In this document: in pieces, positions 45,176 through 56,444 of the stretch
Numbering within the stretch: position 1 is the first letter of the stretch
Layout: each line of letters begins with the position of its first letter
Source: Halichondria panicea
Lineage: Eukaryota > Porifera > Demospongiae > Suberitida > Halichondriidae
Reading direction: 5' to 3'
DNA: 64,000 nt
NCBI RefSeq assembly: GCF_963675165.1
Contig: NC_087381.1
Location: 4,030,001-4,094,000, forward strand
Notes under the pieces: model-generated
The model's input: only the letters and a program-made list of their open reading frames with translations
Told to the model about the DNA's origin: nothing
Database searches by the model: none
Program-made: the position numbers and the translations under genes

Positions 45176-45825
45176 ATCTGTTGCTTTACAATCATCAGCT
45201 AGTGGCAGAGACCCTGACTCAGGGGAGTGTAATTGATTGCCCTACTACCTATACTAAACGGAAAGCGACTTGTGTGATTGCTGGTACCATGGAGGCTTTA
45301 CGGCCACGAGCTGCAGGCACCTGAGAAGTTATTAAGCGAGGTATTTTCGTAACAAACGACTGCAAGACTCCGTATCTTCTGCTGCAGCTTGCAGCAACTG
45401 AATGAGCAAATGCGCCACTTCTATTTGCACTCTTTAACAAGACAAATTATTTTCGTCATCATCAATCCCATAGCTTGAGCATTGTCTTGCTTGGCAAATC
45501 AGTATCAGATCGTAGGGTTTGCAGGTGTGTAGGTGTGCGCACACCGTTATCTGTGGGGGCATTCTCATTCTGGACAAACGTGGCTAGAAGCCTATAGATG
45601 CTGTTAGCATTGTAACAGTTGAGCAGTTATAGCTGACTGACACACACACAGTGTGACACACAATTATTGTCTAAGGTGTCGTGTCGTCTCTTCCAACATT
45701 AGCCTGACTATGCACATCAGGTATTGCATTAGCAATCATTTGGTAACACTTTACGTACTTTAGTTAACACTGTTTAAGAGCTCTCTATACAAAATCGTTG
45801 TCGCTATCTAGGCAGAGACTCTGCG
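45176..45825. other. No gene recognised
   Basis: Unique-looking sequence between the Gypsy remnant and the hAT element. No ORF with recognisable content. Confidence 0.4.
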
Positions 45826-46107
45826 CAGTGGCGTAGCCAGGGGGTGGCAAAGGGGGCAACTGCCCCCGGATCTCTACTACCAGTCTCAAGCCAGCTACCT
45901 CTAGCTAGCTACGTAGCTGCTAGCAGGCTAGCTACGTTCTTTGTGTGATAATAGCTACACGCATGTGCAAACAAATATGGGTGGGGCATGGTGGGTGTGA
46001 TTGCATGCACAATATTTTGGGTTCATGTGATGCTCACATTTGGCCACAAGTATGCAATATTGAGTCCATGTGGCACACTGCTGACCAAGAATCACAAAAT
46101 ATTCACC

Positions 46108-48563
46108 ATGTCTCAAACTCTGGATAAATTCTTTAAGAAAGCAACAGAAGCCAATTCTCAATCAAAGTATTTGACACTTTAAAATGTAAATGTATGAAAA
46201 TGTAAATGTATGATAATAGTATTAAATTATTTATAATTATGCTAACTTTTAATAAATGTCCGACCACAGCGCTTCTGGCAATCGAACCACCTCTTCGTCA
46301 TCGCCACTTGTGATCAATCAGATTTAGACTCTGATGGCGACTCTGATTGACCTTGATTTATCTTCCGACGTTCCTCCATCCCCAAAACAACCACGCTTAG
46401 AGGAGAAAGAAGTATCAATATTGATGTAGCAGATGTAGCCGAGAGAAGAAGTGTCTTAACTGAGACCGAGAAGTACGACTTCTACTGTAATCATGTTTCA
46501 CCTGGCCAGGATTACAAATTTCCAAGGGTAAATTCACGTAGTTTTCGATATCAGTATCTCCAAAGGTACAAGTGGTTGATATACAGCCAAAAGAAGAACG
46601 GTGGGTACTGTCTCCCTTGTGTACTCTTCTCCAGAAGTATAGACTGTCGCAAGGGTAAGGGAACATTTGTAGAGATGGCATTTACAAATTTCAAGAAGAC
46701 CTACGATATTTGTGATGTTCACGCCGAGCGACAGTATCACAAGGAGGCTGTTGTGATTTGTGATGCCTTCATCGAGAGGATGAGTGGCAGACAAGAGAGT
46801 GTGGTAGTTCAACTAAGATCCGAATTACGAGACACTATTCAGAAGAACCGACAAAAACTCCATTCAATTGTGGAGACAATTGTCTTGTGTGGTCGACAAA
46901 ATCTAGCCCTTCGTGGTCATCGTGATGGTAAGGTGTACAGTCAGCAAGCAGAAACCATGGCAACTTTAGGGCTTTGCTAGATTTCTGAGTATCAGCTGGA
47001 GACACCACCCTTGGAGAACATCTAGAGAAGGCCGGTAGGAATGCCACTTATACATCCCCTGACATACAAAACCAGATCATCAGCATCCTTGGTGACCAAA
47101 TCGGTGAGAAGATCTTAAGGAAGGTTCGTAGCAGTGCCTGTTATACTGTGATAGCAGATGAGGTCACTGATTGCTCCAACAGAGAACAACTCTGTATTGT
47201 CCTGAGGTATGTTGACCCAGGGTCTTGTTTGATCAGCGAGGATCTTGTCACCTTTTTGGAATGTGACAGTGGTGTTGCATTGGCCGACAAGATTCTCAGC
47301 TTCGTCACACAGCTTCGTCACACATCACTTGGATCCATCCAAAATGCGTGGTCAGGCCTATGATGGAGCTAGCAGCATGGCTGGCAAGACAAAGGGGGCT
47401 GCTGCTCGGATTTCTTCTCAATACCCTCTTGCTCTATACACTCATTGCGCTTCACATTCTTTGAACCTGGCAGTTGTGGCTTCGTTGGAGGAGACAGCTG
47501 TTCGTAACATGATTGGTGTTGTGAAACGATTGTGTATATTTTTCTTTGCTCACCCTAAACGCCAGATGAAATTGGAAGAGGCCATAACACAGCCAGCTCA
47601 AAGATCTCTGTAGGACCAGATGGATTGAGAGACGGTACTCCTCCATTGTCGCTTGCTTTGAGAGCATTTCAGCCGAGGGTTCTCGCATGTGGTCTCCAGA
47701 CTCAATCAATCACAGATGCAACTACTCTTTTGCTGGCTATCACCAATACAGAGTTCATTAGCGCTCTTGTAATCACCCACAAGTGCCTCCAGTACCTAAG
47801 GGGCCTCACTGTTAGCCTTCAGGAGGAAGCCAAAGACATTGTTCAGGCTGTGTCTGAGATCAAGACCTTGACATCATCGCTCAAGGAAGTGAGAGAGAAC
47901 GATGACTCCTACCATAGTAAGTGGTTTGAAACAATTTCAGCTATATGTAGCGAAGTAGGGACAGTACCAGCAATGCCGAGGATTTGTAGTCGTCAAAGGC
48001 GAGCACACCAGCAATCAATCCTTCTGAGTACTACAAAAGAACAATCACAATTCCTTGCTGAGCTCGACAGGCGCTTTACATCACACCAAAAAACAGCTTT
48101 ACAAGGTCAATACTTAGTGCCATCAAATACTTAGTGCCATCAGTGTTGGTAACAGAGGACTGTGGAGAGGGCATCGATAAAAGTGGGAGACCTTTATGCC
48201 GTAGACCTTTCAGACGTGTCATCCCTCAGTGCTGAGATCCACACTTGGTACATTAAATGGAAATCTGATGAGAAAGAACATGGTCTAAGTGCACTACCCT
48301 CTACTCTCTCTTCAACAATGCCCCGAATTTCAAACTTCTACACCAACATCAAAGCTCTAGTCACAGTTCTCTGTACTCTACCAGTGACCTCTTGCACTGC
48401 TGAGAGGTCTTTTAGTGGGCTCAAGAGAGTAAGATCTAGCATGAGCAATGAACGCCTCACAAGTTTGATTCTACTTCATGTTCATCAAGACATACCAGTG
48501 ATCATAGAAGAAGTCATTGATGAATTCTCAAGACGTCATCCCAGGCGTCTTCAACTTTCTTAG
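46108..48563 (+). pseudogene. hAT transposase (ZMYM/TTF zinc-finger type), several frameshifts
   Basis: A likely start is ATG 46108 (MSQTLDKFFKKATEANSQSK), a common hAT opening. The TTF-type zinc-finger region follows at about 46490-46700 (GYCLPCVLFSRS). A DUF4371-type region has CYTVIADEVTDCSNREQLCI, with the first catalytic Asp. Next come DGASSMAGKTKGAAARI and the CASHSLNLAVV motif. The C-terminal dimerisation domain reads LPVTSCTAERSFSGLKRVRS. Frame breaks coincide with a 13-bp perfect duplication (47297-47309, 47310-47322), which exactly explains the frame change there, and with a 17-bp one (48109-48125, 48126-48142). A normal protein would be about 700-800 residues and cut at the TIRs. 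Confidence 0.88.
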
Positions 48564-48692
48564 TGACAATATCTATGCTAGAATCTAGCCTCCAATGTTA
48601 ATGATGCTGACAGGAAGTGAACTTTAACCGCAACTAATTAAAAGGGGTGTGGCTTCCGGTCAAAAATTTTCGGGCGCTAGCGTGCCCAGGAA

Positions 48693-48723
48693 AAACCTAG
48701 CTGGGCAAAGCCCAGCTAGGTTT
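48693..48723. repeat. Perfect 14-bp hairpin with AAA loop
   Basis: AAACCTAGCTGGGC at 48693-48706 pairs fully with GCCCAGCTAGGTTT at 48710-48723. It lies just inside the right end of the hAT element, about 40 bp from the terminus, and may be a subterminal transposase site. Confidence 0.9.
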
Positions 48724-48776
48724 GCCTCCCCTTCCCACAAATCCTGGCTACGCTCCACTATGTTCATACTGCTGTA

Positions 48777-49266
48777 TTGAAGCTCAATGTTTTCTTTTTC
48801 CAAAAAACTAATTAGCTTAATTCAATTTGCTAATTAGTCCCATAAAAATGGTGATGACGTCATGCCACTTTCAGAAAGAGAAGTGCAAATACGGCGTTGA
48901 AGATGCCAAGATCCCAAGATCAAGCACAAGGCTAGATGAACATCTCATAGCAAGGTATTAGTATCCTTGATGGGAAGAGTAGGAGTTATTGTATACGCAA
49001 AATAGCCTACCTGGCTGCCAGAGCTAAAGAAAGTTTTGGACATTTTTACTTCCCATCAAGGAAACATAATCATAACAACATACTCTATCGCTACCGTTGC
49101 ATCTATAATAGTTCTAGCAGCTAGCTAAGCAAATACATTGACCTTACGACGTCACATGCAATGAATAACATTAATAAACATTATGAATCTCATTAACACT
49201 ACACGATCTACATGATCTACATAAAATGTTGGCAATGAATAAAACTAATCTTATTAGTGCCGGCCT
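48777..49266. repeat. Dispersed repeat L, copy 2 (target of the helicase transposon)
   Basis: Matches 30556-31100 over its length, with the same start (GAAGCTCAATGTTTTC) and the GTGCCGGCCTTA end. The 9-bp duplication of the helicase transposon lies in this end. The continuation TAACTGCGCAGAG is found beyond 55096. Confidence 0.75.
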
Positions 49267-49330
49267 TAGCCTCGAGACCAGGCCCCTTGAGAAGAGGGCC
49301 TGGTACCTATTGCATGTGTGATAGTGCACA
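49267..49330 (+). repeat. Left terminal inverted repeat with internal hairpin
   Basis: It begins TAGCCTCGAGACCAGGCC. ACCAGGCC (49277-49284) and GGCCTGGT (49297-49304) form an 8-bp stem over a 12-base loop. It ends in GTGATAGTGCACA. Confidence 0.92.
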
Positions 49331-49453
49331 TGCGCAAACTGAGTCTCCCAGAATATGGGGATTCGTTTACCTTAGTAAACTATCGTAAACTTATACCGTA
49401 AACTAGTTTTTACTGGGAAATCTATTCCGTGATATTTACTAGATCTCTATGCA

Positions 49454-51179
49454 ATGGCGTCAACCGAGTTTTGTCAAGCTGTGGCTTATGCCCTAAATTG
49501 TGTTGGTCAAGAAGGCCTCACACTGAAGTCGAAGCAAGAAGAGGCTCTCATCCACCTCTACGATGGTCGGGATGTGTTTGCTTGGTTCCCTACAGGCTAT
49601 GGCAAGTCTCTCTGTTTCCAACTTCTGCCCTTCATGTTTGATTTCAAACTAAAGTGGACAGGCTGTCCAAGAGTTGAGAGAAGTGTTGTGCTGGTGCTGT
49701 CACCACTAGTTTCTTTGATGGTAGACCAGGTGTCAGGCCTGCAGAAGAGGGGTGTCTCTGCTGCTATACTCTCTGGCAACAAAGGTAAGCAGCTAGAACA
49801 GCCATAATACTCAGACTTCTTTTGATTGACAGAGTACATATAGAAGGTAATGGCTCTAGGATCTAGAAAGATAGCTAGAAACTGATGTGAACACCGTTTA
49901 ATATAGCATGTACATGTCCAGTCTGTATAATTATGTAATTGCTTGCGTTGCTTGCGTTGTTCATAGATGTCGAGAAGGATCTCTTGGCTAGTGAGAGTGA
50001 CGTTTCCTCGGGTCGGTTCTCTCTCCTCTATAGTGCTCCCGAGGCCATCCTAGACAAAGAAGCATGGAAGCAGCTCTTAGTCCAACGTCCTCTTTGTAAC
50101 ACTGTAGTAGCAGTCGCTGTTGACGAAGCACACTGTGTGTACAAGTGGTAAGAGTCATTTAAATACACATGTACATATACAGTGTTACTGTCAGTAGCCT
50201 TTAAGTTTTAATACACGCACACGTCAGAATAATATACACATAATTACATGTATTGTATATACCATGCATATACATACCTGTACAATTTACGTTTAACGGG
50301 TACCATACATGTTCCTCTCAGTTGTGTACAATGATTTGCACAACTTACAGGAGTAAAGACTTTCGTCCTGCCTTTGATCGTATCTGTGACCTGCGAGCAT
50401 TTGTGCCTCCCGATACACCATTTCTGGCTGCGACTGCCACTGTGACCAAGAGGATGAGGGACAATATTGTTCAGAAGCTTGGCATGGCAGGCTGCTATAT
50501 GGCATCTGAGTCTCCCAACAAGCCCAACATCTGTTATGAGGTTGTACGTAAGACATCTATCGAGGAGGACTTTGCATTCGTTGTGGCAGACTTGTGGGAG
50601 AAGAACATCAAGGCTCGACGCATAGTTGTCTACTGCCAGTCGTTAAACATGTGTGCGAGTTTGTACGAGCACTTTAAGTACACTCTCAAGGATGCGGGCT
50701 ACTACCCTCCAGGAGCTGAACAGATCAGTGACAACAGAATGTTCGGGATGTTTCACTCCTGTACTGACGAACACAACAAAGCAGTTATCATGGAGAGTCT
50801 TGGGAAGCCTGATGGTGTTGTCAGAGTTCTGTTTGCGACGATGGCTATTGGTATGGGGGTGGACTTCAAGAACTTGGACTTCATCATCCACTATGGTGCC
50901 CCTAGGTCATTGGAAGACTACTTTCAAGAGAGCGGCCGAGCTGGTAGAGATAATCAGCAGTCGTTGGCTCGAGTGTACTGGAGCCCAGTTGAAGCTCCTG
51001 TATATACCGATCTGACTATCTCAAGGAATTTGGAGTTACGAGCTGTGAGAGAGTATCTTGAGAACACGAAGCGTAGGAGATTCGTGCTGCTGAAGTATTT
51101 TGATCCAGCTGTTGCCTGGAACATGGAGTCTCGTGACAAGAGGTGGTGCTGCGACAATTGTCGATCCGTTGCTAAGTGA
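49454..51179 (+). CDS. RecQ-family DNA helicase encoded by the transposon
   Basis: Three exons (49454-49784, 49967-50147, 50351-51179) with GT-AG introns join to 447 codons including the stop, without any frame break. Helicase motifs are in order: I (FPTGYGKS, residues 45-52), II (DEAH, 163-166, followed by C), III (ATATVTK), V (ATMAIGMGVDFKNLDFIIHYG) and VI (ESGRAGRDNQ). The C-terminus has the RecQ zinc-binding signature (RRRFVLLKYFD, then WCCDNC at 436-441). No winged-helix (RQC) or HRDC domain follows. The protein should unwind DNA 3' to 5' with ATP; in this context it probably acts on transposon ends or replication intermediates. It runs toward the DUF6589 gene, ending 63 bp from its stop. 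I chose the first ATG of exon 1. Confidence 0.93.
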
Positions 51180-51241
51180 TGAAAATGATGGGGGTAAGTA
51201 ATGTACAGGGTATTAGAATTAGCTACATGTAGTAGTCAGAA

Positions 51242-54200
51242 TCAGGCCTCAATACCATCATATTCAAAAATATCTGAGGCTTGTATATCATCAAGTCCGT
51301 ACGTGGCACTATACACGTCCGCATCCTTGGTGTCTGAGTCAAAAATATCTGAGGCTGGTATATCATCAAGTATATCATCAAGTCCGTACGTGGCACCATA
51401 CACGTCCTCATCCTCGGTGTCTGAGTCAATTCTCATAGCGGTTTCGCTCCTTGTGTATTCTTTAGCCTTCCTCTTGATCCATGTGCTCATTTTTTCTCTG
51501 TTTAATTGATGCAGGGGGTCTGGGGAGAATTTAGGGAACATTCTGTGAGACCGGTTCACAATAACGCTGAGGACCTCAGCCTTCTGAAGCACAGCTACAA
51601 CTGTCTTGACGTCCTTCTCATCTGACCTCGTGCTGTGAGCTGTTGCTTCACGGTGGATGTTAGTCTGCTTGTCAAAGGCCATGGAGATTCGATGAAGAGA
51701 CGATACGGATCGTGCTGCCCAAGTGCTGGCAGTCTTCGTAAAGTTGGCACCCATGTTCGAGATGATGTTCTTGTAAAGCTTGTTTATGTGCTCATTGTGG
51801 AGATCACATGGGATGTTCCGTCCTAGGCCGCCATGAGTGTTGATGAAGCGGCCCCAGGTCAGCTGATGAGAGAGGTATGGCTGGAGAGTGGCAAGTTGAA
51901 ATTGAAGCCTAAGTGCCTCTAGTGCATATTTTGTCTTTTTCTCAGCATGAAAGTGGAGCATTAAAATCTTCCACAGCCTAATAACACGCTCACCGTCTCC
52001 TTCTTTCCAGGCATCCACAAACAGCAGTACTAAGGAGGCGAAATGACATAGCACTCGAGCATACCCGTGCACTTTATCTCCACTGTCTATCACTGTCTAT
52101 CACAGACTCTCCAAGCAGCGCCTCAGGGATCACTGTGAACTCCTTCACCACTGTCTGGGCCACACTACTCAGCAGAGATTGGTTTACCTCTTTGTCTTTG
52201 ATCTCATCATCGGGTCCTATGGTGTATGTTAATGTAAATGTTATTTTATCGGTATGCTGTGTAAGCAATAATTATGTTACCTTCAATGTCAAATTCCTTA
52301 CAGCCTGCTAGGAAGGCAGCTTGACATGTGTGCATGTCATTCTTCGGTTTCTTCGCCTTGGAGCATCCAATGCGAGCAAAAAGACTGCTGAGAGTGCCGT
52401 AATCTTCTTGGCTGTCCTTGTGCAGCTTCTGCCAGATGAGCTACATGTAAAAAGGTAACATATAATATGCTTGCGTGCTTCATGTACATACACTCCTGTT
52501 AGTATATACACTGGTATATAATACTGTACACACGAAGTCAATTAAGTTACTGTAATTATATGTATTATGGTGGGCTTTTAATAATAATTTATCACACGTA
52601 CTTTAAACTTACAATCATCATAAAGTTCATCACACAATGCCAGTCCTCAATGCATGGCTCAAGTTGTTCAATCCTCCCTCCAGGAGTATTGGAGCCACTG
52701 CACATGACGTTTGGCACCCTGCTCTCGCTCTGCTCTCGCTCACATGTGAGGTGATCACCCCCAGACAGGGCCGTGTGCTTGTGGTCTGATCCCAGGTACG
52801 ACACCATTGTTCTCATTATTTCTATCATTTCACTACTCACATTCTCATTGTTGTGCAGTACATCCAATACAACCACCTCTGACCTTACTGTCATCTCTTC
52901 ACTGTATTGATGTGGGATGTGCTTAGTGACCAACCTAATCGCACAGTATTCGACTGACCAGTACTTCTAAGTCTCCTTGGATAACAATGATGTCTTCTTT
53001 GGATGGCAGGAAGCACTCGACAGTCTCTGTGCAAAGCATAGAACGAGACAAATCAGCGATAGGAGCAGGAGGTGAGACACGGGCCTTGACAGCAAATATA
53101 CTAAACATATGCATGAGCTTCCCATGATGGTCACTTGCAATGTCTCGTACATTGACTTGCTTGTCGACATTGTCCCCCACGAACTTCACAAATGCCCCGT
53201 CCTTTAACCACTTATCAAGCACTTTAGTGTGACCTTACTGATCATATTCACACGCTTCAGTATTGCGTTGTAACTGAGGGTCACGTTGATGTGGTTGAGC
53301 CTAGTCCAAGCCTAGAAATTAACAATAATAATAATATTTTTTTATCAGGCTGCATTGAGGGGGGTATTTTTCTCACCCCCCCGGGCCCCCTAGGATACAT
53401 TAGTATAGGCATTTGTACTGCTTACAATGTATAGTTCTAATGACTTGTGCACCAGAATTGATCAAAGGCCTAATTTTTACAGGGGAGCATGCCCTCGGAC
53501 CTCCCTATTATAAATCACACACAATCACACACAATACACAATCACACACAATTACACACAGACCTTCTTCTGGATGTGAGTAGAAAAGAGGGCACTCGAC
53601 AGATTGAACCCCACACATCGTTTTGTTGCGTTCCTTCAAGAGGATAGCCACCGCTGTGCTTAGTCCTGGGAACTGTCGCTCTCCCTTCTTCAGCTTGTTC
53701 CTCTTGGACGAGTGGGTGATAGCACAATCAATAATGTGGTGGAGAGTTGGTGCTTTGGTCTCAAGCTCAGTGACTGTTTGTCTCCAGGAAAAGCTTTCTG
53801 CTTGCTCAATGGTCATGGACCGGAACAGTGACACAGGTTGTGAACTCTTGCTGCACAACGAGGCACACTCATCATCTACTATTCTCGAGATACGAGACAC
53901 AGCTTCGTCCCTGAGCTGAGGGTATGAGAAAACAGCCCTACAAATTGACTGCAGGTTCCCCCCTGTCAGTGCCTTTGCAATCTTCTCAAGCTCTGGACGA
54001 ATGGATACTGTACATATCGCCCTCTTGCTTGGTGAGTACACCGATATCTGTAATAGCACACATTTATATAATTATTTTAGCTGTACTTACTACATGTACG
54101 TGCGTGTACCTTGACTGACTTCATGTCAGTAGCAGTGGTATTGGTACTCTGGGGAGTGCACTGCATTCCAGCTATAAACAAAAAATTCTCATTGTGATAC

Positions 54201-54910
54201 AGGACATTTTTTACCTCTACGTATAAGTGAATGAATATGAGTCCCACCCTTGAATCCCAGCCTTAATTTACATGACCCAAAGGGATTACCGAGTATACTA
54301 AAAATTATAGCACTAAACACTCTGCAGATATACCATTGGGTTGCTGAGTATTGGCAGTCTGGCGAGAACTCTCAACACGAGTAGCTGGAGGAACGTTGCT
54401 CATGTCTCTCAAAGACGCACCACTCCGATCAGTCACTATGATGATCGAAATCACTATGTTTTATCTTACTCTCGTCCTGGACACGGAAACAGAGCCTCCT
54501 ACCAGACGCTCCAACAGTCTGCTGCTTTGCTGTTGGTCTGACTTGTTGTGTGTGTGGAGATACTCCAACCCCACTAGTGTCCTTGGATCTCTTTCTTGAA
54601 GCGTCTTGAAGCGTGAGTGCTCTTGGGGCTGCCGGTGACGCCTGTGAGAGGCCTGGGTAGAGATGTCCTATTCTTCTCATAGCTAGCCTTGGCTAGAACT
54701 CTAAAAGACTCAGCTGATACAAACTTCCTGTTACAAGGCCTGCAAATGTGCTGTGAAAGACCATCATTTGCAATGACTGGCACATCTATGACCCTGCTGA
54801 TCTGCAAGACCTGAGTCTGAGGCTATACATTCTCTGGAGAATAATGATATGCTTTGTTTAGTCAAAGAAGTGCTGCAAATCCTGCACAGTGCGGTTTCTC
54901 TGGTAGCCAT
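51242..54910 (-). pseudogene. DUF6589-domain protein, probable transposase of the helicase element, frame-broken
   Basis: Exons run from ATG 54910. A ZAD-like N-terminal finger comes first (LCRICSTS ... HICRPCNRKF), then a linker. A helical region at 54059 to about 53565 follows (ELEKIAKALTGGNLQSICRA ... NKLKKGERQFPGL). The DUF6589 region has FVKFVGDNVDKQVNVRDIAS, ALSGGDHLTCERE, LEPCIEDWHCVMNF, KLHKDSQEDYGTL, GYARVLCHFASLVLLFVDAW, LSHQLTWGRFINTHGGLGRN and DLHNEHINKLYK. The acidic C-terminus contains a duplicated DDIxASDIFxxD segment. Frame changes near 54595-54614 and 52081-52100 lie exactly at perfect 10-bp duplications, and another is near 54810. Without them the gene would be largely intact. 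Its role as transposase is inferred from being the only other gene in the element. Confidence 0.82.
53330..53560. other. Intron-like stretch with poly-T, C-run and ACACAATC repeats
   Basis: Lies between two exons of the DUF6589 gene. It contains T-rich, CCCCCCC and repeated CACACAATCACACAAT sequence. No coding function is seen. Confidence 0.5.
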
Positions 54911-55024
54911 AGCTGGGAAGTCTATTTAACCACGATTTCGTAGGAACCATGCGGTATAACGTATTCTTATTTTGTGTATTTTCCGTTTTATATCTTGTTA
55001 AATAAGATGCACTACGGCTGAAAG

Positions 55025-55087
55025 TGTGCACTATCACCCATGCAATAGGTACCAGGCCGTATTTTAATCGGCCTGGTCTCGAGGCTA
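55025..55087 (-). repeat. Right terminal inverted repeat with internal hairpin
   Basis: The complement of the left terminus. On the minus strand it begins TAGCCTCGAGACCAGGCC, then a different 11-base loop, then GGCCTGGTACCTATTGCATG and GTGATAGTGCACA. The two arms of the hairpin are kept although the loop sequence differs from the left end. Confidence 0.92.
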
Positions 55088-55096
55088 TGCCGGCCT

Positions 55097-56219
55097 TAAC
55101 TGCGCAGAGAGTAGGTGATATTGGACGCTTTTGGCGCGCCATCCGGAGAGTGAACAGGCTGCCATAATTATATGATGCACTACATACAATTGTACAGATG
55201 AAGACTCACCTAGCCGGTACCTCTCTTGAAGGTAATTTTTTCTTTCATGACATGGTAACAATCTAATATTGTTACTATTATGCTCATAGCTGATCACATG
55301 GAAATTATTGTAGGCAGAAAGCTGTTTATCCTTATTGTGACTTGGTTAATGGACAGCTACAATGGTGGAGACATCGAGATGGTCAGCTCGTTAACATCAT
55401 CTATTAACATCATCTATTTAGTAGTTCTTGGTAGTCGCCTTGAAATATTTCGTTACGTAGTAGTTTCAGACTATCAATGATGTTTTCTTCCCACAGCGGT
55501 GTGTCATAGCTGACACGTATACTTGCACAATTGACCTGGGCAAACAGTGGCAGGTTTTCAGAGGAGAGGGGAGTGAACAGCAAGCTGAAGCTAGCAAGTA
55601 TTAAGCTAGCAAGTATTGTGCACTTCTATCTAGCTCCCCCTCGGCCACGATACAAACAAACCGGTCCTTTCTCAACAGAACGCAAGTCATTTTCGTAGGG
55701 GTAAGCGCTAAAACGTTCGATCTGCAGTTTCACGTGTTTTGATCCAGTTACATGCACAAGGCATTGTTTCCAATCTTTTTTCTGACGGAACGCTGTCGAT
55801 ATCTAGCGACCTTATTTGCCAGGTGCCCTGACAACGAACATTGAAAGTCAGTTTCAAGAGCCGGAGCATCTCGGAGAGCCACAACTGACTGTTTTTACGT
55901 GACATGGTGGGACTACACCAGCTCGCATCATCAGGGCCCCCCTGGCATTCTAGATATGGCAAAATTACAAGTTGGAAGTTGCGAAATAACAGTTGACCTA
56001 TCTCGGAAATAAATATGCATCCAGCAATAACTGACCACAACTACTTGTAATAATTGTCATCATCCCCTCGTATTTAATAACATCTTCATTATTAATTATT
56101 AATCATATATTAGGATGCATGGGTGAGTATGATCAGTTTAGGTGACCAATTATCTCGTACTTTCGACTCAATAATTATTTGACCCTGGGTGCAGAGTGAT
56201 GTCGCACAGCATCCTTTTA
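55097..56219. other. No gene recognised
   Basis: A minus-strand frame of 110 codons at 55708-56040 (starting MWSVIAGCIFISEIG) has no recognisable domain. Short duplications occur (for example AAGCTAGCAAGTATT at 55588-55616). Otherwise it is AT-rich DNA. Confidence 0.35.
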
Positions 56220-56405
56220 CTACATATCCGATCCTAAGTAGCCATCCATAAAATTTGGATCCACAGGATTCCCAGGTTCGATACGCAGTTCCGCGACACC
56301 AGCATTACGTTGAGTTTTGGTCACATAACGAAGTTGACCGTAGCTAGTTTGTTGCATAACGGCGGCGAGTAGTAGAAAAAAAAGTCGAAGTAAAGACACG
56401 CACAA
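56220..56405 (-). CDS. Short ORF with signal-peptide-like start
   Basis: 61 codons: MCVSLLRLFFLLLAAVMQQ, then TSYGQ (a plausible cleavage site), then a hydrophilic stretch RIEPGNPVDPNFMDGYLGSD and a stop. The hydrophobic N-terminus looks like a secretion signal, and the rest is not low-complexity. It could be a first exon or a short secreted peptide. No homologue comes to mind and there is no neighbouring support. Confidence 0.3.
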   Translation of the reverse strand: MCVSLLRLFFLLLAAVMQQTSYGQLRYVTKTQRNAGVAELRIEPGNPVDPNFMDGYLGSDM

Positions 56406-56444
56406 CAGTTTGTCTATGTCACATTATTCACTCACTCACACAGG

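Larger units (their letters stand above)
45826..48760 (+). mobile_element. hAT-type DNA transposon, decayed
   Basis: The left end CAGTGGCGTAGCCAGG is mirrored by CCTGGCTACGCTCCACTA at the right end, with one inserted base. The interior codes for a TTF-type zinc-finger hAT transposase. No matching 8-bp duplication remains at the flanks (ACTCTGCG against TGTTCATA), so the ends may be altered. A perfect hairpin lies near the right end. Confidence 0.8.
49267..55087. mobile_element. 5.8-kb helicase-encoding DNA transposon (Academ-like), RecQ + DUF6589 genes
   Basis: A perfect 9-bp target duplication TGCCGGCCT (49258-49266 and 55088-55096) flanks inverted repeats of about 64 bp that begin TAGCCTCGAGACCAGGCC. 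Each inverted repeat holds a hairpin (ACCAGGCC pairing with GGCCTGGT across 11-12 bases) and then ACCTATTGCATG and GTGATAGTGCAC. Inside are a plus-strand RecQ-type helicase gene and a convergent minus-strand gene with a ZAD-like finger and a DUF6589 domain. From memory, a lineage of Academ transposons encoding helicases is known in animals and fungi, and I think this element belongs near it. I cannot verify that here. The DUF6589 protein is the most likely transposase. Confidence 0.88.

Noticed and set aside
49267-55087. Helitron interpretation of the RecQ element
   Set aside because: There is no Rep/HUH domain or Pif1-type helicase. It has TIRs and a 9-bp target duplication, which Helitrons lack.
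49267-55087. Host RecQ helicase gene rather than transposon cargo
   Set aside because: The gene lies between matching TIRs and a perfect target duplication, lacks RQC and HRDC domains, and is convergent with a transposon-type gene.
55708-56040. 110-codon minus-strand ORF
   Set aside because: No domain, no splice or promoter support, and irregular composition; not listed as a gene.
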